A stretch of 64,000 nt of DNA from Craspedostauros australis (lineage: Eukaryota > Bacillariophyta > Bacillariophyceae > Mastogloiales > Achnanthaceae), in the NCBI GenBank assembly GCA_026770025.1, contig JAMXDE010000007.1:1860001-1924000 (forward strand), given 5' to 3'. Positions 23,040 through 35,300 of the stretch are shown one piece after another. The first letter of the stretch is position 1. Each line of letters opens with the position of its first letter. The translations under genes and the position numbers were made by a program. The notes under the pieces were generated by a model. The model ran no database searches and was not told the DNA's origin. It worked only from the letters and a program-made list of their open reading frames with translations.

Positions 23040-25168
23040 ATGTCACAAAATCGAAACGACGACGGCCGCTGGTCAGCAACAGGCGACCACGCAGCGTACA
23101 TCATCAAAGGCTTCAGTGAAACACCTCCACGCTTCCACCCCTCCGTCGAAGGGTTCAACCATTTCTGGGAAACACACACTGATTGGCAAGCCAAATACAA
23201 GAAACAGAACCTCCAACGCAACTACAGAAGCTGTCACAAGCGCTTGCAAAAGTTTCTGCAAACTGGCAAAGGTACGAATTGACTGAGAGCATTTGATGGT
23301 TGTTTGATGTTGGCTTTGCATTGCTGGTTGCAACCACTCACTTCTTCTCTGTGCTTTCAGGCTTTGGACTCGAGTTTCGTGCCAAGTGTGGATTGAGCAC
23401 GCCGGAAAATTACAGCGATTTGCCGAAGGAACGTCAAGACGCCCTCCAGTACCACCCATCAGGCAGCAACAACAGCAACGACACGAACGACGAGGACTTC
23501 GAACCCAACAACAAAGACGAGGACGACACCAGCTGCGACGACGAGGAGGAGCTTTCTAATTCACCAACAGTTGTAAACGCATCACGCTCCAACAGAGCCA
23601 GCGGTACCGACGACATCAGCGACAGCACTGACGAGAGTTTCTCCTTCGCTGGATCCATATCGGACGAAGCTTCCGCAGATCAACTGCCGCCCGACTTCAT
23701 CAACGACGAGCTCAGCCTCGCCACTCCACCATTCATCATGCCTCGTCGTACCACAGTGCCCAAATCCGCGAAGTTCGCACCAACCACCATCACAAAGCGC
23801 GCAACGCCCAGCCGCGGCAACAACAACATCGAAGAAGCAATGAGCAGCCTCGACATCAACCACGAGAAAGGAAAGGAGGAAATTGTGGCAACTTCGAGCG
23901 CCGAAATGGTCAAGCAAGGATCGTTCCGAGAGAATGCGCCCGATCCGGTGTTGGGAGGCGGCCTGATCCACAACCGCCGCGGAGTTCACATCTTCTTTGT
24001 GCTCGAACCGCTCGTCAACCCAGAATCTATTCGCTTCTCCAGCGAGGATGATGGGTGGAGCGTTAAATTGGCGTACAAGCTACCAGCAACTTATTACTCC
24101 GCAAGCAGCATCTACGGGCCATTCACAGATCGTCCTCACTTTTCCGTTGGCCTTCGTCAGGGACAAGAAGCGCTTCGCTCGATGGCACAATCGCAAGCCG
24201 ATGAGAACGGTGAACTCGCAGTCACGCGCAGGGTAAGTGTTGACTTCCAGATGGACAACAACTTCCGGCATGCTGTGACGAAGATGCCAATGCCTGAGCA
24301 GTACCACATCATTTACAACGGGCTGGGGTCGTTCACCATCGCAGCGTTTTGCTTTGAGCGGCAGCAGAAGGCAGCGATTCCGCTTGGGCACACCATCTCG
24401 CGCACCATCGAGGGAATGGCGCCAAACAACACATTTGGTGGAACACCATTTGGGACACCACAACGCAGCCACAACGGGTTTGCACCCAGCGTCTTCTCTC
24501 CACCAGGAGCCCCAGCATTCTCAGGACACCATGGCGTTGCTGCCAACGGGCATGGATTTGCTGCTACTGGGTTCGGAGCACAACCATTTGCAACCCCAAC
24601 TCAACCACATCAACAAAGAGCAGCAAGCCAATTTGGCAACATCCCCCAAGCAGCAAACTTCGTGCCGCGCTCTACTGGGCGCCACAAGAATGAGCAAGAG
24701 GCAGCCCACAACCAAGCAGCAGAGGCTCGTGCGCAACAGGAGGAGGCTCGTCGTCGCCAGACGGAGCAGGAAGCCCGTGCTCTCATTGAGCAGGCAAACG
24801 CTCGCGCGAACTTGGCGCAACAGAGGGCGGCAACCGAGGCAGAAGCGCAGGTCCGTGCTGCGCAAGCGCACAATGCTCGTCTCATTGAGCAAATGAGAGT
24901 GCTTGAGGAGGAGAAGGCCAAGTATGCTCGCATGGTGGAGCAGCAGCGCACAGCAGCAGCGAGCAACATTGACGATACCGGATTCTCCATCTCGGACATG
25001 CCACAAGCCCCCACAGCAGGGTTTGTGCATCGTCGCGAGAATGACCATGTCCCAAGCCGAGGCGATTCTGTTCGCCAACGAATGGATGGTGTCCCAGCCT
25101 CTGTCACAACAGGAAGTCATTCAGCTGCTGTCTCTGAGGATGGGCTTGCATCAACAGTGCATGCATGA
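23040..25168 (+). CDS. Spliced gene of unknown function with C-terminal coiled coil
   Basis: Exon 1 is 23040-23271 (ATG MSQNRNDDGRW) and exon 2 is 23361-25168; the 89-nt GT-AG intron (GTACGA donor, CTTTCAG acceptor) joins one frame of 679 residues. The N-terminal ~100 residues are rich in Trp/Phe/Lys (HFWETHTDWQAKYKKQNLQR). An Asp/Asn/Ser-rich linker follows, then a globular region (about 270-390, with VFVLEPLVN, YGPFTDRPHFSVGLRQG). A Gly/Phe/Asn-rich stretch precedes an Ala/Gln/Glu/Arg-rich coiled coil (about 510-620). I do not know the family. It sits 2.3 kb from the divergently oriented Harbinger-like transposase, and such transposons often carry a second, DNA-binding ORF, but shared transposon ends were not found. 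It could equally be a host gene. Confidence 0.6.
23272..23360 (+). other. Intron, 89 nt
   Basis: GT...CTTTCAG intron in the unknown spliced gene. Exon 1 leaves one base and exon 2 supplies two, restoring a Gly codon and the downstream frame. Confidence 0.75.
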
Positions 25169-25257
25169 GACCCATCCAATTGCATGTCACAAGAGGATGC
25201 TCGATCAACACATCAAACAGAAAAAATGCACAATGAGAAAAAACGAGCACCAACCAA

Positions 25258-25260
<3 letters not shown>

Positions 25261-25334
<74 letters not shown>
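25261..25334. repeat. (AC)37 microsatellite
   Basis: A perfect AC dinucleotide run in the presumed 3' UTR of the gene ending at 25168. Confidence 0.98.
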
Positions 25335-25336
<2 letters not shown>

Positions 25337-25554
25337 CAACAACACCACAAAAATCGAAAAACACCGACAAACACCCACAAACAAACAGTGCACCAGTAGA
25401 ATAAGCCGATACCGTTAGTAGTCACAGTAACGAACACAACAAACCTGACTTGTCACAGCGCGAGATCCAGCCACCGAAGGGATTGCCGTTGTGGATTCAC
25501 TCAAGTGCGACGAAATGCCATTGATTCGTGACCTAAGAACAAATTATTACTTTT

Positions 25555-26240
25555 AGTTGAGATTCAATGAGGGACAGACTATTACCGAACACGGTATCAA
25601 CCCGATGGGAGAAATTCTTGTTTTTGGCGCGAAATCTTCCGACTTGATCGACCACCAAATCTTTTCTCCTCCTTTCTCTCCTCCATTCACGAATCCATCA
25701 TGACTAAAACCTGACCGACCTGACTCACACCCCACCTGGGAACTATATGCTCTTCAGATCCTCCTTACTACAACATACCTCGATTCCTTCATGCTGATGA
25801 CCACCACACTACCACCGTGGTCTCAACATGTATATCCAACCTGCTTCAACTCAAGCAATGGAATCCGAGGGTCAGCTTCAGCCACAGCCACTGCTTCATG
25901 ACCGTCATCACTGATTGTCATGACCTACACTGCAGTGTAACTACATGTGCGGAGAGCAACGTACTGTATTGATTGTCTACTCTGTTGCACTGAATCAAGT
26001 GCATCAGTGCGGGGTCTCGCCAAGTTGTGTGGCATCGTTTCTTCACCCTACTAACACCAATAAGCTAACTCATAATAACAGACAAGGATTAGCTACAAAG
26101 CACTCTACTTCTCATCGTTACAAGTTATAACTCTTCAAACAGCACACCTCTCTTGAACTGCATCACACGGCTATCCCGAAGCCGGCAGATTCACGAGGCA
26201 TTCTCCACCGATTCGTGACGCCTACGCTCGAATCCTAACT
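25555..26240 (+). mobile_element. Solo LTR C (same family as element B)
   Basis: 686 bp, the same length as both LTRs of element B and closely similar to their reverse complement. It starts AGTTGAGATTC and ends CGAATCCTAACT. It is flanked by the 5-bp duplication CTTTT (25550-25554 and 26241-26245), so it is a complete solo LTR left by LTR-LTR recombination, in plus orientation. It carries the E2F-like palindrome at 25623-25634. Confidence 0.93.
25623..25634. promoter_or_regulatory. E2F-like palindrome in LTR C
   Basis: TTTGGCGCGAAA matches the E2F consensus TTTSGCGCSAAA. It lies about 70 bp into the LTR, in the region expected to be U3. The same motif recurs in the LTRs of B and E. Confidence 0.55.
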
Positions 26241-26344
26241 CTTTTTGTGACTTTTACGTTGACTCCCTGGCCAAGTTCGTCACTGGTCTCTGCCTCGGCG
26301 GTTTGCGTTGGTGTTGACTGATTCGATCATGGTCGGAGGGAGGA

Positions 26345-26862
26345 TGTCGAGATTTGGCATGACGTCACCGACCAGACGAAGACGGGACTCGAATCGATAC
26401 TGAAAACTCGCGGAGGTCAGATGAATCGTGTGTCTGTACCACGACCGAAACTGTGACCAAATGTAGTGGTCTCAATACTTTACCCCAGTGTGCAGAATGC
26501 AAGATTGAACATGACACTTGCAAACACCTTGACATTGGAGGACTCCCCATGTGTGTCCTTATGTGTTCAGATTCGGAACATCAACATTGCAATCTGTGAG
26601 CAAGATGGAATCACAGAAGAATGCACCAATGGTTCCGAGTACGAATGGGATTGCTCCATAGCCGGAAGCAACATGGATATACAAGATAAGATCAGCAGAG
26701 TGGCTGATGTACAACACGAGATCACGATAAGCAGAGCAGCAGAGAGAGAGAGCAGAATCGGAAATAGAAGAGCTCATAATACTGACAGAGAAAAGGTTAC
26801 CAACCCTCAACAGAAACAGTCTACTTTTACCAACAAGTCTACAGCACCCGGACATTTCAACA
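26345..26862 (+). repeat. 5' LTR of element D
   Basis: Direct repeat of 50257-50778. It contains TGACGTCA at 26360-26367. Just upstream, 26336-26344 reads like a polypurine tract and weakly resembles D-type pol coding sequence, which is unexpected for a host flank. Confidence 0.88.
26360..26367. promoter_or_regulatory. CRE-type site TGACGTCA in D 5' LTR
   Basis: A perfect palindromic CRE/bZIP site 15 bp inside the LTR; also present in the 3' LTR at 50272-50279. Confidence 0.5.
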
Positions 26863-26895
26863 CATTTGATCAAACGATTAGTCTGAAATCGTCCT

Positions 26896-29158
26896 ATGAA
26901 ACTACCACGTTATCCAACACCTACCAAACAACAACCCCAAAGCCAACCATCTACCATGAGTGAAGACGAGACCATCAAGGAGCATTCCACCAAGTACTTC
27001 GAGTTCTCAGGCGAGAAGACCGAAGCCTGGTACGAGTGGAAGAGCAAGGTGATGTCGGTTGCCCACAACAGGGGATGGGCAGAAGCCTTAGAGACGGACA
27101 TGTCTCACAGCGCCATCGAGACTACCAAGCTCGAAGAAGGTCAACTGAAGGAGGTCAAGATGAACAACGCAGCACGCAACTACCTCACCGTCGTCTGTAC
27201 CAACAAGGCATTCATCATCCTGGACCTCAACGGATCGGCTGACTACGAACCCGACATGCATCGCCACGACGCTCACCTCGGCTGGAAGGCTTTGTGCAAG
27301 AAGTACGAGCCGGATTCCGACGATGCATACGTTCGTGTGCTCGAGGAGATGAACAAGGCGTGTACCATGACCAAGAAGGAAGACCCGGAGGACGTCATCA
27401 ACAACATCCTCATCGTCAACAAGAAACTCCGTGCCATGAAGAAGGCGAAGCCAATGGCTGAACTCAAGGCCATGATCCTCGCTATGATCCCAGACGCGTA
27501 CGAAGCTATCAAGCGCAACGCTCGCCGTGACTCTACCATGGGACTCGACGATCTGATGGAGGAGCTTCATGACCGCTGGACTGATCTCTACGGCAGCAAG
27601 AAAGGAGACACGGAGAAGGCGTTCTACACGAACCACACCAAGAAGACCAAGGTGTTCTGCCGTTACTGCGGAAAGCAGGGACATACCAAAGCAGTGTGCC
27701 GCAGCCATGCCAGTGACCAGAAGAAGGGGACTGTTCATGAGGACCGCGGAGACAACACCACCACCACCAACAACAACAACGGAAGTGGCAAAGACAAGAG
27801 CCATGTCAAGTGCTTCCGATGCGGTCAGATGGGACACTACGCGAAGAAGTGCCCACAGAAGGACAGTGATACAGGACTTACCGCGTACGTCCTCATGGCG
27901 GAGGATATCCGTGATGATGGCACCAATGGAAAGGATCCGATGGACTTTGTCTGTCAAGCAGATCCTGATCCTACCGATCGAAAGTGGCTTTTGGACAGCG
28001 GGTCTACGCTGAACATTTGTGCATCCGACACCCCACTCATCGATGAGAAGCCAAGCTCCCACAAGATCAGAGTTGGGAATGGAGAATGCGTCGTGGCCCA
28101 AAGCGAAGGATTCGTGGATATGGTTGATGCCGAGACTGGCAACCCAATCCGCATCCGTGTGGTCAAGGCACCGCAGTTCACCAAGAACCTCATCAGCATC
28201 AAGAAGTTGAAGCAAGGGGGATACAAGGTGGAGTTCGATGACGACGTCGCAATTGTCACTCACAAGGCATCAGACAAGACAGCCTTCAAGTGCACCACTG
28301 CCGAGGATGGCATGTACTACCTCAACCCTGACTTGGACCAAGCACATTGTGCCCAGCTGATCACTACGGCACGAGCTCGATACCACCAGGCAGGACTGAC
28401 CACTACCAACCCAGCAACTACCAAGTCGAAGGAGGTTGATACCACCATGAACACTGAACATGATGTTCCCACCGATGCACCCAACATGGTACCACCCAGA
28501 GGTGTTCCCACCGATGATCCATCGAGAAACCCCAACGCGGTACCACCGGCTGACATTCCTACCAATGACCCACCGAACAAACCAAACGACGTCACCCCAG
28601 TCCGATCCAAACACATGGACATCAACGAAGCCCATGACAAGTTTGGACACATCGGTCGCCGTCTTCTTGAGAAGACTGCACAGCAGTTCAACATCAAGTT
28701 GACAGGAGAGTGGAAGGCATGCGTCGCATGTGGGTTGATGAAGGGCAAGCAGAAGAACGTGCCTAAGTCCACAGCGACTCGATCGGGTGTCAAAGGGGAG
28801 AGAATCTTCGTCGATACCACTGGACCCTTCGCACCTGGGATCGCAGGCAATCGGTATGCATACGTGATGGTCGATGACTGTACCCGATACAGCTGGGTAT
28901 ACTACAGCTCACACAAGACTGAGATGTCTTCGCATGTGGAGCAAGTCTCACTCGACATCCAACGTGCAGGAGGCCAACTGAAGTACATTCGTGCTGACAA
29001 TGCCGGAGAGAACGTGGCGCCATTGGAGAAGTGGAGTCAACGCACCGGAGTCTCACTTGAGCTGACAGCCCCGTCCACACCGCAGATGAATGGAGTTGTG
29101 GAGCGACGCATCGCACTGTTGACCGAGAAGGCCAGAACGCTGGTCACAGCTGCCAAGT
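26896..29158 (+). CDS. Element D gag-pol, first part: gag, protease, integrase
   Basis: Open from the ATG at 26896; a better start is the ATG at 26956 (MSEDETIKEHS), as the first 20 residues look like leader. Gag is followed by two CCHC zinc knuckles (C255RYCGKQGHTKAVC and C306FRCGQMGHYAKKC). The protease active site is DSGST at residue 367. A Pro/Thr/Asn linker leads to the His/Cys pre-integrase domain and the integrase catalytic core with D640, D701 and E736 (35-residue spacing). The TAG at 29158-29160 is created by solo LTR E. Base 29158 plus 47742-47743 restores a Phe codon and the frame continues, so the original protein had about 1609-1629 residues with no other break. Confidence 0.93.
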
Positions 29159-29182
29159 AGTTGAAGTTCATCTAAAGAACGG

Positions 29183-29868
29183 AGTTAGGATTCGGGCGTA
29201 GGCGTCGAATCGGTGGAGAATGCCTCGTGAATCTGCCGGCTTCGGGATAGCCGTGTGATGCAGTTCAAGAGAGGTGTGCTGTTTGAAGAGTTATAACTGT
29301 AACGATGAGTAGTAGAGTGCTTTGTAGCTAATCCTTGTCTGTGTTTATTATGAGTTAGCTTGTGGTGTTAATAGGGTGAAGAAACGATGTCACACAACTT
29401 GGCGAGACCCTGCACTGATGTACTTGGTTCAGTGCTACAGGGTATACAGTCATTACAGCGCCTTGCTCTCCACACACGTAGATACACTGCAGTGTAGATC
29501 ATGGCACATGGCAGTGACGACCATGAAGCAGTAGCTGTGGTTGGAGCTGGCTCTCGGATTCCATTGCTTGAGTTGAAGCATGTTGGATACACGCGTTAAG
29601 ACTACGGCAGTGGTGCAGTAGTCATCAGCATGGAGGGAATCGAGGTATGTTGTAGTAAAAGGATCTGAGGAGCATATAGTTCCCAAGGTGAATTGTGAGT
29701 CAGGTCGGTCAAGTTTGAGTCATGATGGATTCGTGAATGGAGGAGAGAAAGGAGGAGAAAAAGATTTGGTGGTCGATCAAGTCGGAAGATTTCGCGCCAA
29801 AACAAGAATTTCTCCCATCTGGTTGATACCGTATCCGGTAATAGTCTGTCCCTCATTGAATCTCAACT
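29183..29868 (-). repeat. 3' LTR of element B
   Basis: 686 bp, three differences from the other LTR. E2F-like palindrome at 29790-29801. Preceded on the coding strand by the PPT GAGAGGGAG (29869-29877). Confidence 0.93.
29790..29801. promoter_or_regulatory. E2F-like palindrome in B 3' LTR
   Basis: TTTCGCGCCAAA on the plus strand, the reverse complement of TTTGGCGCGAAA; the same position in the other LTR is 46924-46935. Confidence 0.55.
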
Positions 29869-29877
29869 CTCCCTCTC
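29869..29877 (-). other. Polypurine tract of element B
   Basis: GAGAGGGAG on the minus strand, immediately before the 3' LTR start AGTTGAG; expected primer for plus-strand DNA synthesis. It fixes the LTR boundary independently of the target duplication. Confidence 0.75.
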
Positions 29878-29945
29878 AGTGTTGGGTCGTGATTTGAGTT
29901 GTGGTATCGATGAAAACTTCATCCTTCGTTGTTGTTTGTTGTTTG

Positions 29946-31602
29946 TTACCAACCCATGATTTTGAGCCGCAAGTATTCGAAGACCGCAATAGACAATCCC
30001 TTGGTAAAGATGTCTGCAAGCTGCTCCGGCGTGGCGATGTGCTGGATGCAAATGAAGCCTGCCTTGACCCAGTACCAAAAGAAGTGCCACTTGGTTAAGA
30101 AGTGTTTGGTGCGCGCGGTCGGCTGATGATTGGTGGCGAGGGAAATGCAGGCTTGGTTGTCCTCGAAGACAGTGCACTGGAGGTTGGTGTGCAGCGGCAT
30201 GTCGGTGCCGGCGTTGTTAATCACTTGGCGAATGAGTTGTTGGATGGGAATCAATGTTCGCATTGCCAGGGAGAGAGCGGCGTACTCGGACTCCATCGTG
30301 GATAACGCGATCTCAGTTTGGAGTTTCGACTTCCAAATGAGAGGGCATCCACCCAATGTGATGAGATATCCCGTGCGTGATTTCACCGACACTGGATCTT
30401 TGCTGTCCTCACGTTGGTAGAGGCCTGCAAAGTCAGCGTCCACATAGCACTTGAGATCGAGTTGCCCTGTAGGGCGAACGATGGTGCCCATGGTTTCAGT
30501 GTGCTTGAGATAGCGCATGATGCGCTTGACCGCTTTGGCATGTGATCGGCGGGGATCGTGTCCAAAGCGAGCGACTTGGGAGACTGCGAAGGCGAGATCG
30601 GGACGAGTGTTCGTTGTGAGGTAGAGCAACATGCCGACGACAGAGCGGTAGTTCCATTTCTCGTTCATGGCTGGTTCATTCTTGCACTGTCCGAGTGCGA
30701 GTTGGGTAGTAGGTACCGGGCATGGATTGCAGTTCGACATCTTTGTTGTCTCAAGGACCTTTTTGATCAACCCTGGTTGTCGAAGATGGACAGTATCCGC
30801 CTTCGGGTCACGGCAGAGCTCAATCCCCAGGAATTCAGTGAAGCTGCCTTCCTGGGTAAGCTCGAACCCGAGTTCACGCATTGATGCAATGAAATCGTCT
30901 GAATCCTTTTTGGTCTTGGAGGCGATTCCTGCATCGTCAACGTAGAGAACAATCATGATGTTGCTCTTGATGAACAAGCATTGCTCTTGGTCGCAGGCTG
31001 TGAAGCCGACTGTGATTAGAGCTCGGATGAGGTGCTCGTACCACAGGCGCGGGGCGATCGTCAATCCGTAGAGACTTTTGCGAAGTCGAAGACAGGTGTT
31101 GGGCCCCTTGCTTGACTTGAAGCCGCGAGGAAGGTGAAGATGCACAGGCTTGTGGATGGAGGCCTGCACGAAGGCATTCGTGAAGTCGATGGATGTAGTT
31201 GTCCAACCCATTACGATGGATGTGCTTAAGAAGATGCGAACGGATGACCAGGCCACGACTGGCGCGTAGGTGGATGCATCTTCATTCATGAGATCTCCAC
31301 GGCAACACCAGCGACCCTTGTACTTCTTAATCGTACCATCCGGCAAGCGCTTGCGACGGAAGACCCAGGTCCCTGGGAAGATTCGATCGTTGACGACGTC
31401 GGCCTTTTGAATCTCTTCCCATGTTCCCTTTTCCGTAAGTGCCTTGATTTCCTTTTTGGCTGCTTGCATCCACTCATCCTTGTTGTCGTCGCGAATCGCT
31501 TCGTCGAAGGAAAGGGTGTCAGGGTCATTGCTGGATGCCTTGTACACGGATGAGCGTTCGGCGATATCTAAATCGCCGCCCGTTGCGAAGTAGCTCATCA
31601 TG
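29946..31602 (-). CDS. Element B pol, last part: reverse transcriptase and RNase H
   Basis: Copia RT: GTWVFRRKRLPDGTIKKYKGR, the ID-FTNAFVQA segment with the first catalytic Asp, and the LYVDD active site. RNase H follows with CYVDADFAG, STMESEYAAL and FEDNQACI supplying D, E and D, then the LADIFTKGL end of copia polyproteins and TAA. The part starts in the middle of pol: its frame is continuous with 40130-43533 once A and one copy of its 5-bp duplication are removed (the joined codon is His). All motifs are intact, so B was probably functional until A inserted. Confidence 0.93.
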
Positions 31603-31607
31603 TGTCC

Positions 31608-32325
31608 TGATAATCAGCAATTACACACAGGACAAGAGGGGAGCACCAAACACTGCACTTACTACGCCGCCAGGGTGATCAAGCCAAGAGGTGGAGTTGG
31701 TGTGTTTGGTGTTGTTGTTGTTTCTATTAGTTGGTGTGTCAATTGATGATTGAGTTTGGATTATGAGATGATGATCTCCTATTTCTAAAGATGGTGCCTA
31801 TTGCACGGTTGCTAACGTGCTGCTCGATTACCTCGTGGTTTCTCTCGCAGTCTTTTCTAAAACATTGCCCAAGATGGCATGTCGATCTACACGATATCTC
31901 GTGTTATTCTCGCCTTTGGGTCTTTCTACATCTCTGTCTGATCTTGTCTAATCTTGCCTGGTCTTGGCTGGTCTTAGAATCCCATAGGACTCATATATCC
32001 CAACCGTCGACGTCAGTCGACTGCCTGCATCATCTCTGACATCACAGGACTATTTCCTAATTGTTGTTACCACGTGCTCACTGATGCACCTGGCGTCACT
32101 AGACAAGTCAGTGTACCATGACTAACATTTATTCTTGATTCCTTGGACCTCAGTGACGGTCCTCTGACGTCATTCTCTGATGTCAGTGCCTACGTCATAT
32201 CTGATGACAATAGAACCCGAACACCATTCGCATCATCAAGGCTCATTCGACTATACTATCAATCGAGTCGAATCACGTTCCAGTCATGTGTGATGTTAGC
32301 CTAAATTTCGATCTAGATGTTGACA
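31608..32325 (-). repeat. 3' LTR of element A
   Basis: 718 bp, no difference seen from 39412-40129. Minus-strand TATA-like ATATAT at 31993-31998, downstream of a CRE cluster (32165-32198) in the presumed U3. Confidence 0.95.
32165..32198. promoter_or_regulatory. CRE-type cluster in A LTR
   Basis: A perfect TGACGTCA (32165-32172), a TGATGTCA (32179-32186) and a TACGTCAT (32191-32198) in 34 bp, about 130 bp from the LTR's transcriptional 5' end; duplicated at 39969-40002. CRE-like TGACGT elements bind bZIP factors and are known in diatoms for CO2/cAMP-responsive genes. Confidence 0.5.
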
Positions 32326-32332
32326 CTCCCCT
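32326..32332 (-). other. Polypurine tract of element A
   Basis: AGGGGAG on the minus strand, directly before LTR start TGTCAAC; 19 bp after the gag-pol TGA. Confidence 0.7.
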
Positions 32333-32350
32333 ATAGTCGAGAGGTCTTGT

Positions 32351-35300
32351 TCATCCAGCCATTGTCTCTCCTTTCCAGAACAGAAGCGGCCTCACTAACG
32401 GCCAGTACTTTGCCCATGGAAGGAACTTGGTCATGACGTCGGCTACGTTTTCCGTTCCGTCTATCTTGCAGAAATGCAGGATCTTCGCAGCTACTGCGGC
32501 ACGCACGCGGTGGTACGCTAGTGCGTTGTGTCGTTTGGACAACACACTGTTTGGGATGGTGGAAGATGTGATCACGCTCTGGTTGTCTCCGAACATCCAG
32601 GCAGGTCCGTCCAGTGGAATTCCCATTGCACGAAGAGTGAGGCGCATTGCAATCACTTGCTCTGTTGCTTGCCTTGCCGCAACGAATTCCGATCCATAGG
32701 TTGCAGTCTCGACTGTGGTCTGGCGCTTGCTGAACCATTCGATGGGTGTCTGGTTGAGCAGGTGGAGGACGCCAGTTGCAGATTTGCCTGTCACCTTGCA
32801 GTGCATGAGATTGGCATCTACAAACGTCGTCATACGAACTGCCTTGCCCTTGGGTGTTGGATCGTCGTCCGCGGTTTCCTCTTCGTCGTCACCATACACA
32901 GAGTACATCCATTCATGATCAGGGATCTCAAAGTGGCGCTCGTGATCTGGAATTCCTGTTCTGAACCTGATGGCGGCATCAGAACGCTTTCGGAGGTATC
33001 CATACACACGTTTTGCGCGGTCCATGTGACCAATCCTGGGTTGAGCTCTGAATCTAGACAAAGTCATCACAGCTGCAGCAATATCAAACCGTCCTAATGT
33101 GATGCACCATTGAAGGGCGCCGATGAGTGATTGGAATTGTCTGGTTTCTATTGGATTTAACTCGCGTGATGTGTCTAGCTCGGGGGCGTCGTTGTGTTCC
33201 ATGGGACTGGTGTAGGTCCGTGGAAGCTCCCCATGCACCTGTTCGTAATTCGCCAGCATCCGTTTGATGTAAGATTGCGGGCTCATAGTCAGGGTTCCGT
33301 CTTTGTCTCGGTCAAAGTCTGCACCAAGGTGATACTTGATTGGTCCTACACCTTTCAACTTGTACTTGTACTTGTTGATGAGCGTGTCGAAGAATGACTG
33401 TGGGTCTTCCATGACGGCCATCAGATCATCTACGTACACACAGATGTATTCCCAGCATCTACCAGCATCCCTCATCCACACATCCGGGTCAGCCTTGCAC
33501 TGAATAAACTTCATGTCGCGGAGTGTGTCAGCCAGAGACTCGTGGAATCGAGCACCAGACGTGCGCAGCCCGTAGAGCGCTTTCACAATGATCATCATGT
33601 GACCAGCAAGCTCTTGGAACTCAGGACCAGCTACGAAACAGATCTTTTCTTTTGTGTATGCTTCTAGATAGGCATTACCAATATCACCCACCATGGGCTT
33701 GAGGTTGTTGAGTTCTGCAGCAAGCAGTGCAATCCTGAATGATCTGAGATTGACTACTCCTGCATATGCCATATCCTTGCATGGATCCGTTAAGTGCCCT
33801 CCTGCTACGCATCTTGCCTTGTGGCGAAGGTCGTGCTTCACGTCGTACACCCAGAGGAGCTTGATCTGCTTGTATCCGTCTGGTTTCCGAGTGTTCTTTC
33901 CGAGATCCTTGAACGTGCCATACTCGTGGAGCTGAGCCATTTCTTTTCTCTCAGCATCTACCCACTTGGAGTTGCCGTTCTTCTCATCAAGTTGGCGTGC
34001 TTCTTTTCCGTTCCGTGGAACCTGAACGCCAAACTTGAAGATAGGACCTTGTGCACGTGTTTTGCGTTTACCAGCATTGATGAGACGGTTGAGTTTCTTC
34101 TTTCTCTTTGCTAGTTTACGGAATCGCTTCCAGCCAGGCAGACCGAGGAGGTTGTTGTCTGCGGCGTACCTTGCACAGGATACAGGGTCGTCTTTGGCGA
34201 TCACATCCAGTGGTTCCATGGTCACACTGCCATCCTCCCATTGTACCTTTACGTTGTAGGAGGAGCCGTTGTATTTGCTGTGACTGGAGTGGAATGGACC
34301 TTCATGACCGGTGATGGCTTTGAAAACGCACATCTCCCCATCGCCGATCTCCTGCTCGTGTTGCTGTTCGATGATGTCAGCTAGATCCGTGTATGCGATG
34401 AGCTCTTCAGTGTCGTCGTCGCCGTATGCGATGAGCATCTTGATGTTGTCATGGTTGGCTGCGTCACCGTCCTTGATCTTGCGGATTACTCGAGCTCTCC
34501 ACTTGAGACCATCCTGTTGATGGAGGAAGGTCAATCCGAGCAGCTCATCAGGACTGAACTTGGGGACTTTGACTACACCTGGATCTGATTCTCCATGTGA
34601 TGTGGCTACCAGGTCAGATAGTGCATGCACAACGGGTTGTCTAGCTTTAGGTGCGCTGTCACTGTCGAAATCTTCTGGATTTTCGGTTTCGCTAGCTTCG
34701 TCACCCATGTTACCATCCTCCCCAGAATCAGGCAGGGGGTAGTCTGCCCGTAGGTTTCGCGCGTCATCAGACACACGTCGGATGCTTGAGCGTGGCAACA
34801 GCCGTTGCGTTGCGTCATCCAGTACCCAGAACGTCAGTTCGTCACCCTTGTGCTCGCACGGTCCAGCCCAGCGTCCACGCCGTTCCTGCGTGGTACCTGG
34901 GAAGGCAGCGTTCCCAACCTTGTAGTACACCGGCTCCCACCAGTGGAAGTTGAGGTACTTGCTCACGTCGGGACGTTGACCAGTGGCGGCTTGGACGGGC
35001 GTGATGCGACCCGCCGTGGACTGCGACAGATGGTTGAACAGCCCCACGACATACAGGGTGCAGATGAGCCAGAACCTGGCAGGGGTGCCAGTTCGGTCCA
35101 TGATGCCGTTAGTGGTGCGCTTGATATCCTGGATGCGTCGCTCGACAGGATTCTGATGTTGGTGGTGTGGTTCAGACTGGTGGTCTGCAATGCAGTACTG
35201 CCGGAGGATGTCCTTCATCTTGCCTCCGATCTGCGCTGTGGCGTTGTCGGACATCAACACGTCCATGGCACCATGCTCCCGAATGAAGTCTTGCACAACA

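Noticed and set aside
25104-25393. ORFs with (CV)n or (TH)n repeats
   Set aside because: Translations of the AC microsatellite.
25555-26862. 25555-26862 as one long LTR of element D
   Set aside because: 25555-26240 is a separate solo LTR with its own CTTTT duplication; only 26345-26862 is repeated at 50257-50778.
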